Source: CAZSTA01 sp964609495 [NCBI: uncultured bacterium] (lineage in GTDB: Bacteria; CAZSTA01). Taken from it: a stretch of 5,973 nucleotides of DNA. Shown here in pieces: positions 1-5,973 of this stretch. The notes under the pieces are model-generated. The model saw only the letters and a program-made list of their open reading frames with translations. It had not been told where the DNA came from and searched no databases. Every line of letters begins with the position of its first letter. Positions within the stretch are counted from its first letter, which is position 1. Location of the stretch: contig CAZSTA010000216.1 in assembly GCA_964609495.1 (NCBI GenBank), forward strand, positions 1 to 5,973, read 5' to 3'. The translations under genes and the position numbers were made by a program.

Positions 1-56
1 GAGGGTGATAATTAACAAGATTCCTTGATTGCCTTATTAATTCAGCAAAAACCAAA

Positions 57-797
57 TCAAAAAGCATTTTTAGGAGGCCATAATCCCTTGAAAGCTTCTA
101 TGACTCTATCTATATGCTCTTGACCTCCTCCCAAGCAGAAAGGAACGTGACCGGGCAATAGCCCATCAACTCCTAAGCCTGCCAATTTGGAGATATTGAG
201 GCGATAATCCTCCAAGGATGATCCAACGCAATTTAATAGGCTTATCGTTCCTCCACAGAAGACTGTATCTCCGCTGAATAGATAGGTCTTATCTTTCCCC
301 TTTAGTAGATAGCAAATCGAACCCTTGCTATGACCGGGGGTAGCTATAGCCTTAACCTCTAACCTACCTATCGATATCTGCTGATCGTCTTCCAATTCGA
401 TATCCACTTCACAGGGGTGGAGATGATAGGAGGATGGATAAACGCCATACGCCCTAGCTACATCTAATCCCAGATTCACCTCATCTCCTCTCCTGATGAA
501 TTCTGCTTCCTCTCTCGAAATAGCAACTTCGGCAGACAATCTATCTCTCAGTTGCTTACTTCCTCCGCTGTGATCGGCGTGACCATGCGTTAGCAGAATA
601 TATCTGATCTTAGCTGGATCGACTTCCTCAGAAGATATATTGCTGATGATCTTGTCCGTATCAAGCCCCACTCCAGCATCTATTAGAGCCATCTCTTCCC
701 CACCGTTTAGGAGATAGACATTGCAATCATAATCATTCGATATCCCCAAGCCATTTCTACCACCGCCAACGATATATACCCCTTCAGCTAGCCTCAT
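57..797 (-). CDS. Metallo-beta-lactamase fold hydrolase, glyoxalase II-like
   Basis: A 246-residue single-domain MBL-fold protein (COG0491-like), probably cytosolic: no signal peptide is seen. All metal-binding motifs are present: THGHADH (70-76; H71, H73, D75, H76), TPGHSKGS (153-160; H156), FSGDTVF (174-180; D177 bridging two metals) and LLPGHVPF (213-220; H217). The set predicts a dinuclear Zn (or Fe/Zn) hydrolase. After D177 comes CGGTISLLNCVGSSLEDYR (181-199), which I recall from a subgroup of uncharacterised MBL hydrolases in environmental bacteria. It lacks the extra C-terminal helical domain of true hydroxyacylglutathione hydrolases, so a glutathione thioester substrate should not be assumed; thioesters, lactones or phosphoesters remain possible. 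It is the last gene in the window and follows the aminotransferase by 4 bases. The 56 bases beyond its stop show only weak AT-rich pairing and no clear terminator. Arg codons are strongly AGA/AGG. Fold call is certain, substrate unknown. Confidence 0.9.
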   Translation of the reverse strand: MRLAEGVYIVGGGRNGLGISNDYDCNVYLLNGGEEMALIDAGVGLDTDKIISNISSEEVDPAKIRYILLTHGHADHSGGSKQLRDRLSAEVAISREEAEFIRRGDEVNLGLDVARAYGVYPSSYHLHPCEVDIELEDDQQISIGRLEVKAIATPGHSKGSICYLLKGKDKTYLFSGDTVFCGGTISLLNCVGSSLEDYRLNISKLAGLGVDGLLPGHVPFCLGGGQEHIDRVIEAFKGLWPPKNAF

Positions 798-801
798 ATC
801 T

Positions 802-1908
802 TCACCCTCGCCTTTGCCTAAAATCCCTTAAAGCCGATAACAGATAATCTATATATTCTGGAGAGGCGGACTTACCGATATGACCTATGCGGAATATCTT
901 ACCTTCAAGCCTCCCTATTCCTCCTGCTATGAGCAGACCGTATTCGTTCTTCAGGAAGTCTCTGATCTCATCAGGTGAAATACCAGGAGGGGTAATAACG
1001 CTCGTCACCACTGAGGAAGCATATTCACCATCGATCAACAATTCGAAGCCAAGTTCCCTCAATCCATCTCTCAACCTCTTAGCTATTCGCCTGAATCTCT
1101 CCTGTCGCTCCTCTAATCCCTCGTCTAATATCCTCCTCAAGCTAGCGCGCAAGGCTAAGATTGTGTTGGTAGCCATCGTGACAGGATGGGGATGCCAATC
1201 CGCCCACTTAGTTACATAATCTCTCCAGTTCAGAAGATTGAGATACCAACCATGACCAAGATCCCCTTTCTCCTCCATAACTTGCCAAGCGTGAGGAGTT
1301 ATAGCGATAGGAGATAAGCCCGGAGGAGCTTCTAAGCATTTCTGCGAAGCAGAAACACAGATATCGATTCCCCATTCATCTACAGCTAAATCGCTACCTC
1401 CCAAAGAGGAAACAGCATCGACTATCAAGGGGATGTCATATCTCTTGCATATCTCACCTATCTCCTCAACCGGATTCATAACACCCGTGGAGGTCTCGTG
1501 GTGAACTACCGCTACTGCTTGGAAACCCTCTTTATCCCTTATTAAATCCTCGATCGAAGAGGGAGAGGCGGGCTTTCCCCATTCCGACTCCAAAGCATAG
1601 GCAGAAAGATGATAACTTCGAGCTATCTCTAATAATCTCTCTCCAAAGAAACCATTTACTATGACTAATACGCTCTCCCCACCTCCCAGCATACTTCCTA
1701 TTGCCGCGTCTAATCCAGCGCTGCCAGAGCCGATGAGTATATATACATCCCCCTCGGTCCTAAATATCTGTTTAAGATATCCCACTGTCTCTCGGTATAT
1801 CTCGACCCATTCCTCGCCATAGTGGGCTATGACAGGAGCACCCATCTGCTCCAATACCTCATCCTCTACATCCACGGGACCTGGGATCATCAGTTTATAT
1901 CGCTTCAT
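802..1908 (-). CDS. Class V PLP aminotransferase, alanine/serine-glyoxylate type
   Basis: A 368-residue cytosolic fold-type I PLP enzyme of the AGXT/SGAT group (COG0075-like), which moves an amino group from alanine, serine or a related donor to glyoxylate or pyruvate. Seen: N-terminal MIPGPVDV (7-14); a phosphate-binding GSGSAGLDAAI (60-70); NGFFGERL (85-92), with an aromatic ring placed to stack on PLP; HETSTGVMNP (137-146); D164 in VDAVSSLGG, which should pair with the pyridine nitrogen; SASQK (186-190) with K190 as the Schiff-base lysine; and R340 in FRIGHIGK, in the place of the substrate-carboxylate arginine. The D164-K190 spacing (26) equals that of human AGT as I remember it. Residues 208-238 hold five Trp (208, 221, 228, 235, 238), which may shape the substrate pocket. 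The exact substrates cannot be read; 2-aminoethylphosphonate or pyridoxamine transaminase relatives are less likely alternatives. It is 34 bases after mrfB and 4 bases before the MBL hydrolase gene, so the latter two probably form a metabolic pair. Confidence 0.9.
   Translation of the reverse strand: MKRYKLMIPGPVDVEDEVLEQMGAPVIAHYGEEWVEIYRETVGYLKQIFRTEGDVYILIGSGSAGLDAAIGSMLGGGESVLVIVNGFFGERLLEIARSYHLSAYALESEWGKPASPSSIEDLIRDKEGFQAVAVVHHETSTGVMNPVEEIGEICKRYDIPLIVDAVSSLGGSDLAVDEWGIDICVSASQKCLEAPPGLSPIAITPHAWQVMEEKGDLGHGWYLNLLNWRDYVTKWADWHPHPVTMATNTILALRASLRRILDEGLEERQERFRRIAKRLRDGLRELGFELLIDGEYASSVVTSVITPPGISPDEIRDFLKNEYGLLIAGGIGRLEGKIFRIGHIGKSASPEYIDYLLSALRDFRQRRG
805..809 (-). promoter_or_regulatory. 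Ribosome binding site of the MBL hydrolase, inside the aminotransferase end
   Basis: GAGGG on the minus strand lies in the final codons of the aminotransferase gene (CGA-GGG-TGA), with 7 bases between it and the ATG at 795-797. It is weaker than the other sites in the operon. The 4-base distance between stop and start suggests coupled translation. Confidence 0.55.
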
Positions 1909-1911
1909 ATA

Positions 1912-1919
1912 ACCTCCTT
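1912..1919 (-). promoter_or_regulatory. Ribosome binding site of the class V aminotransferase
   Basis: AAGGAGGT on the minus strand, only 3 bases before the ATG at 1906-1908, in the 34-base gap after mrfB. The spacing is short but the match is full-length. The protein begins MKRYKLMIPGPVDV, the normal family start, so this ATG is well supported. The gap holds no hairpin or promoter-like sequence that I can see. Confidence 0.75.
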
Positions 1920-1942
1920 CTCTCGATATGCTTAAGTAAAAG

Positions 1943-3211
1943 TCATCCTCTCCTTCTTTCCTCTTTCCGATTCAGACGAGCAAGGCGATGACGAAGATCC
2001 GCGAGATCTTGCTCATAACGTAATCTTCCGAAGAGCGGTCTTCTCTGATTGAGCATAAATAAAGCTTCCCTCACTATATCTATCGCTCTCCGATAATCTT
2101 TAAGTTGATGCTCGTAATATTTTGCTAACTCTACATAGGGATAAAGACTATAGGTCTGGTTATCGGAGATAAGCGATTCCCAGATCATAACCGCCTGCTC
2201 ACTCTCCCTTAGACGCTTGTACAGAAATGATAATTGATGTATCGTCTTATTTCTAGTGGCTGGAGTTAAGGAAGTGGAGAGGGCATACTCATAACATCTT
2301 ATGCTCTCTTTTGGCAACCCTAGATTTTCATACGCTTTGCCGAGGCTATAGAAATCCTCCCCTCTCTCAAGGGTGGAGAAGGGATCGCTGTAGATATCGC
2401 ATAACTTAACGGTCAGAGCTAATAGAGATAATATATCCTGCTGATTGTGATAGAAGACCTTCCTCATCTCTCGCGCATCTTTCGTCCTCATATATTGAAA
2501 ATAAAGGCTGGGGATCATATAGCTTGGGACATCCTCCTCAGTTCGCTCTACTCTCAATATGTGCTGTTCCAGGGAGCTGAGGCCACAGCTCTCAAGGCGC
2601 TCCCTCCAGAGGCGACGAGCGGAGAAGAGGAGATCAAGGTGAAGGGGATCTTCTAGGTTGAAGCGTAAACGAGAATAGGCATATCTGCCATGGAGCATAG
2701 GTATATCGAAGCACTTACCGTTGAAGGTCACAACAGCGGAGAAGTAGGAGAGAAGATCATTTAAGGTCCAGAGGAAAGCCATCTCCTCCCCATAGTCGCG
2801 CATAAAGTATTGTTTAATATGGAACTCCCCTCCTTTGAAGTAACCGATCCCAACTAAGATCACATATGTGCCTGCTCCTCCAGCTAAACCAGTTGTCTCG
2901 ATGTCCAAGAAAGCCGTCTCTTCCAGATTCAATTCGCTTAGATTCGCATCCTTGCCCATATAAGCAAAGAGGGAGGGCGAATAGGAAAAAATATCTCGAA
3001 GAACGATATCCCCATGAAGATAATCGGAGTTATATATCTGCTCGGTGACGAAGCATTCTCCGTAGGGAGTGGGTAGAAATTCTCCTTCTAGGAGATCGTG
3101 AATATCCTTACTCTCCATCGTGATAGATTCGGATTCTTGCTGGGTAGGTATAGACATTTGGGGCGAATTACTATCGCGATGCCACTTTCTCAGCTTCTCC
3201 CTCAGATTCAT
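1943..3211 (-). CDS. mrfB: MrfB/YprB-type DnaQ-fold exonuclease with C-terminal TPRs
   Basis: A 422-residue protein, similar in length to B. subtilis MrfB (YprB, about 413), the metal-dependent 3'-5' DNA exonuclease that acts with MrfA in mitomycin C repair. The RNase H-like exonuclease domain covers about 95-270. Exo I is FLDIETTGL (101-109; D103, E105), Exo II is VVTFNGKCFDIPML (160-173; D169), and Exo III is HNQQDILSLL (255-264; H255, D259). So the DEDD metal ligands are complete. The His is three residues before the Asp plus one (H-x3-D), the place where DEDDy enzymes have Tyr. The middle carries the family-like DLLFSARRLWRERLESC (193-209). The C-terminal part has about three TPR-like helix pairs at 285-315, 318-352 and 356-387, probably for protein contacts, then a basic tail ending RRRG. 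The N-terminal 50 residues are polar and probably flexible. The gene overlaps mrfA by 4 bases, the usual partner arrangement. Family call is strong. Confidence 0.93.
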   Translation of the reverse strand: MNLREKLRKWHRDSNSPQMSIPTQQESESITMESKDIHDLLEGEFLPTPYGECFVTEQIYNSDYLHGDIVLRDIFSYSPSLFAYMGKDANLSELNLEETAFLDIETTGLAGGAGTYVILVGIGYFKGGEFHIKQYFMRDYGEEMAFLWTLNDLLSYFSAVVTFNGKCFDIPMLHGRYAYSRLRFNLEDPLHLDLLFSARRLWRERLESCGLSSLEQHILRVERTEEDVPSYMIPSLYFQYMRTKDAREMRKVFYHNQQDILSLLALTVKLCDIYSDPFSTLERGEDFYSLGKAYENLGLPKESIRCYEYALSTSLTPATRNKTIHQLSFLYKRLRESEQAVMIWESLISDNQTYSLYPYVELAKYYEHQLKDYRRAIDIVREALFMLNQRRPLFGRLRYEQDLADLRHRLARLNRKEERRRG

Positions 3212-5517
3212 CGTGGATCCCTCCTTGAGGGAAGTGATCTTATCTCTCTAGCAGACTCTCTTCTAAGCATCCTCTTTAACATAGCTACAGTGATCGATTT
3301 GCCCTTTTCCCCTACCTCTACTAGAGGTCCTACACAGGAGGGGCAGGCGGTATCGCAGCCACAGGAGAGGACTAGTTCTAAGGCGGTTTCCAATAGCAAT
3401 TGGTGAATATCGTATAACTTCTGGCTGAAACCGATTCCACCCGGATAGTTATCGTAGAGGTAGATAGTAGGTTTCTGAGTGAACGGGGAGCGAATCTGAC
3501 TGACTACTCTGATATCTCTGGGATCGCACATCAGATATAGAGGAGCAACATTTACCAGGACATTTGATAACCCTAATAATGCGCCTTGTAGATCATTTCG
3601 ACTGAAGCCCGCGGTTATATCTTCGGGCAAAGTTACCCAATAAGCAGTGGTATGCATCTCCTCTTCAGGGAGGTTGATCTTTCCCCAACCCACGTTTTCC
3701 ATAGTGAAGAACTTTATCTTCTTGAACACAGTAGCTAGATAGCTCAACATAACCTCGCCCCAGGCTCTCTCTGAGGCTAGTTGCTTGTCACTTTGAATGA
3801 TATCTAATACCTTTAGATCGACTGCCAGCTCAGCATCAGTGTAGTAATCGACATCCACCTTCTTAACGTAGGCTTTCTTCTCCTCATAGTCGAGCTCCTC
3901 TACGTGATATTGCTCTCCCCCGTGAATATAGATCGCATCCTCGTGGATCATCATCGGAGCACTGACACGATCTATCTCTCCGATAACTTTTGGTTCTTCG
4001 GTGATGTCGATTATGACGAAGTTATCGGTGGAGGCACTCCGTAGGCCGATTTCCTCCGCGGGAAATGTTTGACCAGTCCAATGCCATTTATCCGCAACGC
4101 GATAGAGGATCTTCTCTTCCTCTAGGAATTGTAGAATCTCCTCGGTTGTTTCAACTCCGAACTTCTCTCCCGCTTCAAAAGGAAGCTCAAAGGCGGCACA
4201 TTTGATATGGCTGATGAGGATGAAGAGGTTATCTGGATTGATAAGGCCATTCTCGGGAGAACTGCCGAAGAAATAATCAGGATGATTGATGATATATTGA
4301 TCTAGCGGTGAACTGGAGGCGATCAACACTACCGCGGATACTCCTGCTCTCCTCCCCGCTCTTCCCGCCTGTTGCCAGGTGCTGGAGATAGTTCCCGGAT
4401 AGCCAGTCAGTAAGCATATCTCCAGTTGACCAATATCGATCCCTAATTCTAAAGCGTTGGTGCTCACCACTCCTAGGATATCTCCCTCGCGCAATCCCTT
4501 CTCTATCATCCTTCTCTCACGGGGGAGATATCCACCGCGATAACCTTGAATACATCCTTCGGGTTTATGGTAATTACGGGCTATATCCTTTAGGTAAGTA
4601 ACAAGAACTTCTACCGTGAGACGGCTACGAGCGAATACTATCGTCTGGAGATCGTTGTATAGAAAACGAGATGACCACTTTCTGGTCTCCAACACCGCGC
4701 TCTTGCGGATTCCAAGCTCTCTATTGATCACCGAAGGGTTGTAGAAGATAAAGTGCTTCTCTCCTCGTGGGGCTCCGTTATCGTCTATAAGTTCGATCTC
4801 CTCCTCGATCATCTTGGAGGCTAACTCCTCGGGATTAGCTATAGTCGCCGAACAACATATAAACTGGGGGGATGATCCATAGAAGCGACAGATCCTCTTT
4901 AGGCGGCGCATAACGTTTGCCAGATGGCTTCCGAATACACCTCGATAATAGTGAATCTCATCCAGCACTATATACTTTAGATTCTCGAAGAGTTTGACCC
5001 ACTTAGTATGATGAGGGAGGATCCCTATATGTAGCATATCGGGGTTGGTGATCACGATATGTCCCGCGGAACGGATCGCCTTTCGCGCGTTCGGAGGAGT
5101 ATCGCCATCATAGGTATAGGTCTTTATATCGATCCCTAGAGCATTCACCCACTCGTATAGCTCCGCCAATTGATCTTGAGCTAAGGCTTTAGTGGGGAAG
5201 ATATAGATCGCGCGGGTTGCCTCGTTCTCTAAGATGGAATTTAAAACTGGCAGATTGTAACAGAGCGTCTTTCCCGAGGCGGTGGGAGTTACTACCACCA
5301 CGTTCTTTCCTCTATGGATAGTCTCTATAGCTGAGGTTTGATGAGTGTAAAGTTGGTATATTCCCCTTTCGTGCAGGATCTTAATTAGCCTCTCATCCAA
5401 CCATTGGGGAGTCTCCCCATAGCGAGCAGGTTGAGAGGAAAGATGCCTCCACTCAGTTACATTTGAGTTAAGTTCATCATCATTCCGAAGTTGTTCTATT
5501 ATTTGAGCCAGGTTCAT
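3208..5517 (-). CDS. mrfA: MrfA/YprA-type DEAH-box DNA repair helicase with C-terminal zinc site
   Basis: A 769-residue superfamily 2 helicase, close to the roughly 750 of B. subtilis MrfA (YprA), an ATP-dependent 3'-5' DNA helicase needed with MrfB to repair mitomycin C damage independently of UvrABC. Motifs seen in order: Q-like YTHQTSAI (57-64), Walker A TPTASGKT (77-84), Ia FPTKALAQDQ (107-116), motif II DEIH (186-189), III SATI (223-226), IV IVFARSR (293-299), V VVSTNALELGIDIG (350-363), VI QQAGRAGRR (382-390). A winged-helix-like region follows at about 425-500. The C-terminal DUF1998/MZB region has YPGGIG (691-696) and the zinc site C719-x-C721-x3-C725-x2-C728. All key residues are present. 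The tail after the zinc site is Arg-rich (8 Arg in 749-769), partly because the mrfB ribosome binding site is encoded there. The stop overlaps the mrfB start by ATGA. More distant relatives include eukaryotic Hrq1. The family call is near certain; the repair role is inferred from homology. Confidence 0.95.
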   Translation of the reverse strand: MNLAQIIEQLRNDDELNSNVTEWRHLSSQPARYGETPQWLDERLIKILHERGIYQLYTHQTSAIETIHRGKNVVVVTPTASGKTLCYNLPVLNSILENEATRAIYIFPTKALAQDQLAELYEWVNALGIDIKTYTYDGDTPPNARKAIRSAGHIVITNPDMLHIGILPHHTKWVKLFENLKYIVLDEIHYYRGVFGSHLANVMRRLKRICRFYGSSPQFICCSATIANPEELASKMIEEEIELIDDNGAPRGEKHFIFYNPSVINRELGIRKSAVLETRKWSSRFLYNDLQTIVFARSRLTVEVLVTYLKDIARNYHKPEGCIQGYRGGYLPRERRMIEKGLREGDILGVVSTNALELGIDIGQLEICLLTGYPGTISSTWQQAGRAGRRAGVSAVVLIASSSPLDQYIINHPDYFFGSSPENGLINPDNLFILISHIKCAAFELPFEAGEKFGVETTEEILQFLEEEKILYRVADKWHWTGQTFPAEEIGLRSASTDNFVIIDITEEPKVIGEIDRVSAPMMIHEDAIYIHGGEQYHVEELDYEEKKAYVKKVDVDYYTDAELAVDLKVLDIIQSDKQLASERAWGEVMLSYLATVFKKIKFFTMENVGWGKINLPEEEMHTTAYWVTLPEDITAGFSRNDLQGALLGLSNVLVNVAPLYLMCDPRDIRVVSQIRSPFTQKPTIYLYDNYPGGIGFSQKLYDIHQLLLETALELVLSCGCDTACPSCVGPLVEVGEKGKSITVAMLKRMLRRESAREIRSLPSRRDPR
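3220..3226 (-). promoter_or_regulatory. Ribosome binding site of mrfB, inside the mrfA coding end
   Basis: A consensus AAGGAGG on the minus strand, 8 bases before the ATG at 3209-3211. It lies within the mrfA codons TCA-AGG-AGG (S764, R765, R766). With the ATGA stop/start overlap it favours coupled translation of the pair, and it fixes the mrfB start over the later Met19 and Met32. Confidence 0.8.
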
Positions 5518-5973
5518 TTTGACTCCTCGATCTACGCTCTCGGCAGAGGTGAAACCATACTGCTAATTGTCCCGCAAGACTAGACAAGCCTATAAGCACG
5601 CTTTGAATGATCCAAAGTCTCCCTGTAGCTGCCAAGCTCCACAGAAGAAAAGCTCCACCTACAGAAGCGCTGCTCAAGATACTCATCGTCAGAGCCATCA
5701 GAAAAGCTACTGTCCACTTCTTTCCCACAGGAGGAATACTCTCCATTGTCCACCGAAAAGCTCTTTTCAATTGAACTTCGTCGCACATCTGAATATAGTA
5801 ATCTTTAATCTGGCACATCGCGCGCACGCTATCTGTCCAAGCTAAGCGTAGTTTTGCCAGTTTCAATAAAAACATAAATCCCAGAATTGCGATTCCAACG
5901 AACAGCAGACCAAAAACCACCAGATGTGTGCTATTGTTTAAATCCAATAATACCACGCCTGCGATCAGTGTTC
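5480..5973 (-). CDS. Integral membrane protein of unknown function, 5' end outside the window
   Basis: The reading frame is open to the right edge of the window, so the true start is probably outside. A GTG at 5954-5956 could start a 158-residue product but has no good Shine-Dalgarno sequence, and the codons before it (T-L-I-A-G) look like the end of another hydrophobic helix. Numbering from that GTG, hydrophobic segments lie at about 11-33, 82-109 and 114-137. Between the first two is a polar stretch of about 45 residues with RLAWTDSVRAM (37-47), an IKDYY (50-54) and a TMESIPP (70-76). The C-terminus is polar and basic (RERRSRS, 139-145). I recall similar AW-x-SVRAM...IK-x-YY membrane proteins of unknown function in Chloroflexi-like genomes, but I cannot name a family or role. 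There are no catalytic motifs. The last 38 bases overlap the start of mrfA in another frame and carry its ribosome binding site, which suggests translational coupling. Gene reality is fairly sure; function is unknown. Confidence 0.75.
   Translation of the reverse strand, partial: TLIAGVVLLDLNNSTHLVVFGLLFVGIAILGFMFLLKLAKLRLAWTDSVRAMCQIKDYYIQMCDEVQLKRAFRWTMESIPPVGKKWTVAFLMALTMSILSSASVGGAFLLWSLAATGRLWIIQSVLIGLSSLAGQLAVWFHLCRERRSRSQNEPGSNNRTTSE
5523..5528 (-). promoter_or_regulatory. Ribosome binding site of mrfA
   Basis: On the minus strand GAGGAG lies 5 bases before the ATG at 5515-5517. It sits inside the end of the upstream membrane-protein gene. It decides the mrfA start despite the 38-base overlap: the N-terminal sequence that follows also matches the family in register, and the next in-frame Met is only at residue 161, after the Walker A motif. 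Confidence 0.75.

Noticed and set aside
10-42. Possible terminator after the MBL gene: AATTAA/TTAATT pairing (10-15 with 37-42) and CAAG/CTTG (16-19 with 24-27)
   Set aside because: The stems are short, AT-rich and interrupted, and no T-run follows on the minus strand. It does not support a rho-independent terminator.
887-1219. Plus-strand open frame of 110 codons inside the aminotransferase gene
   Set aside because: It is antisense to a well-supported gene with complete PLP motifs, has no domain-like pattern, and its sequence simply mirrors the opposite strand.
1909-1942. Possible promoter or terminator between mrfB and the aminotransferase
   Set aside because: The gap is only 34 bases, is largely taken up by the ribosome binding site, and shows no hairpin or paired -35/-10 boxes.
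1932-1946. Four-codon minus-strand mini-ORF (M-T-F-T-stop) overlapping the mrfB stop by ATGA
   Set aside because: A purine-rich run precedes it, but the spacing to the ATG is too tight and the peptide is tiny. The strong Shine-Dalgarno at 1912-1919 serves the aminotransferase. Most likely chance.
3098-3406. Plus-strand open frame of 102 codons across the mrfA/mrfB junction
   Set aside because: It is antisense to the ends of two confident genes and shows no recognisable motif; a chance shadow.
3208-5517. Helicase as part of an anti-phage defence system, since DUF1998 helicases such as DrmA occur in DISARM
   Set aside because: The length, motif series and partner gene match MrfA/MrfB. No methyltransferase, phospholipase D or other DISARM gene is present.
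5567-5845. Open frames on both strands inside the membrane-protein gene (plus 92 codons; minus 68 codons at 5580-5786)
   Set aside because: Both are compositionally odd, rich in Ser, Lys, Arg and His, and lack motifs. The overlapping membrane-protein frame gives coherent hydrophobic helices instead.

Overview
The window is a tightly packed stretch of bacterial chromosome in which every supportable gene lies on the minus strand, so it reads from high to low coordinates as one apparent five-gene operon. The order is: a partial integral membrane protein (cut by the right edge of the window), a MrfA/YprA-type DEAH-box helicase, a MrfB/YprB-type DnaQ-fold exonuclease with TPRs, a class V (alanine/serine-glyoxylate type) aminotransferase, and a metallo-beta-lactamase (MBL) fold hydrolase. 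No RNA gene, mobile element, CRISPR array, phage gene or convincing terminator is visible.

Junctions are all short: a 38-base overlap (membrane gene/mrfA), a 4-base ATGA overlap (mrfA/mrfB), a 34-base gap (mrfB/aminotransferase) and a 4-base gap (aminotransferase/MBL). Three of the four internal starts have strong Shine-Dalgarno (SD) sequences (GAGGAG, AAGGAGG, AAGGAGGT); the fourth has a GAGGG. No promoter is visible between genes, so the operon promoter probably lies beyond the right edge.

The centre is the confident part. The helicase and exonuclease match the B. subtilis MrfA/MrfB pair, known as mitomycin C repair factors in a UvrABC-independent DNA-damage pathway. The helicase keeps all SF2 motifs and the C-terminal four-cysteine zinc site; the exonuclease keeps its DEDD acidic residues and TPR tail. 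The two downstream genes look metabolic: a PLP aminotransferase acting on glyoxylate or pyruvate-like substrates and a glyoxalase II-like hydrolase. Their link to repair is not evident and may be only genome packing.

Organism: bacterial, judging from the SD sites and the MrfAB pair. The coding strand is purine-rich, with frequent ATA (Ile) and a strong AGA/AGG preference for Arg (the first eight Arg codons of the MBL gene are all AGA or AGG). This is common in thermophiles and in some uncultivated lineages. The window does not fix the phylum; Chloroflexota-like or a candidate phylum is a guess. I do not see a wholly new system here. The most interesting points are the composition of the operon and the unassigned membrane protein at its head.
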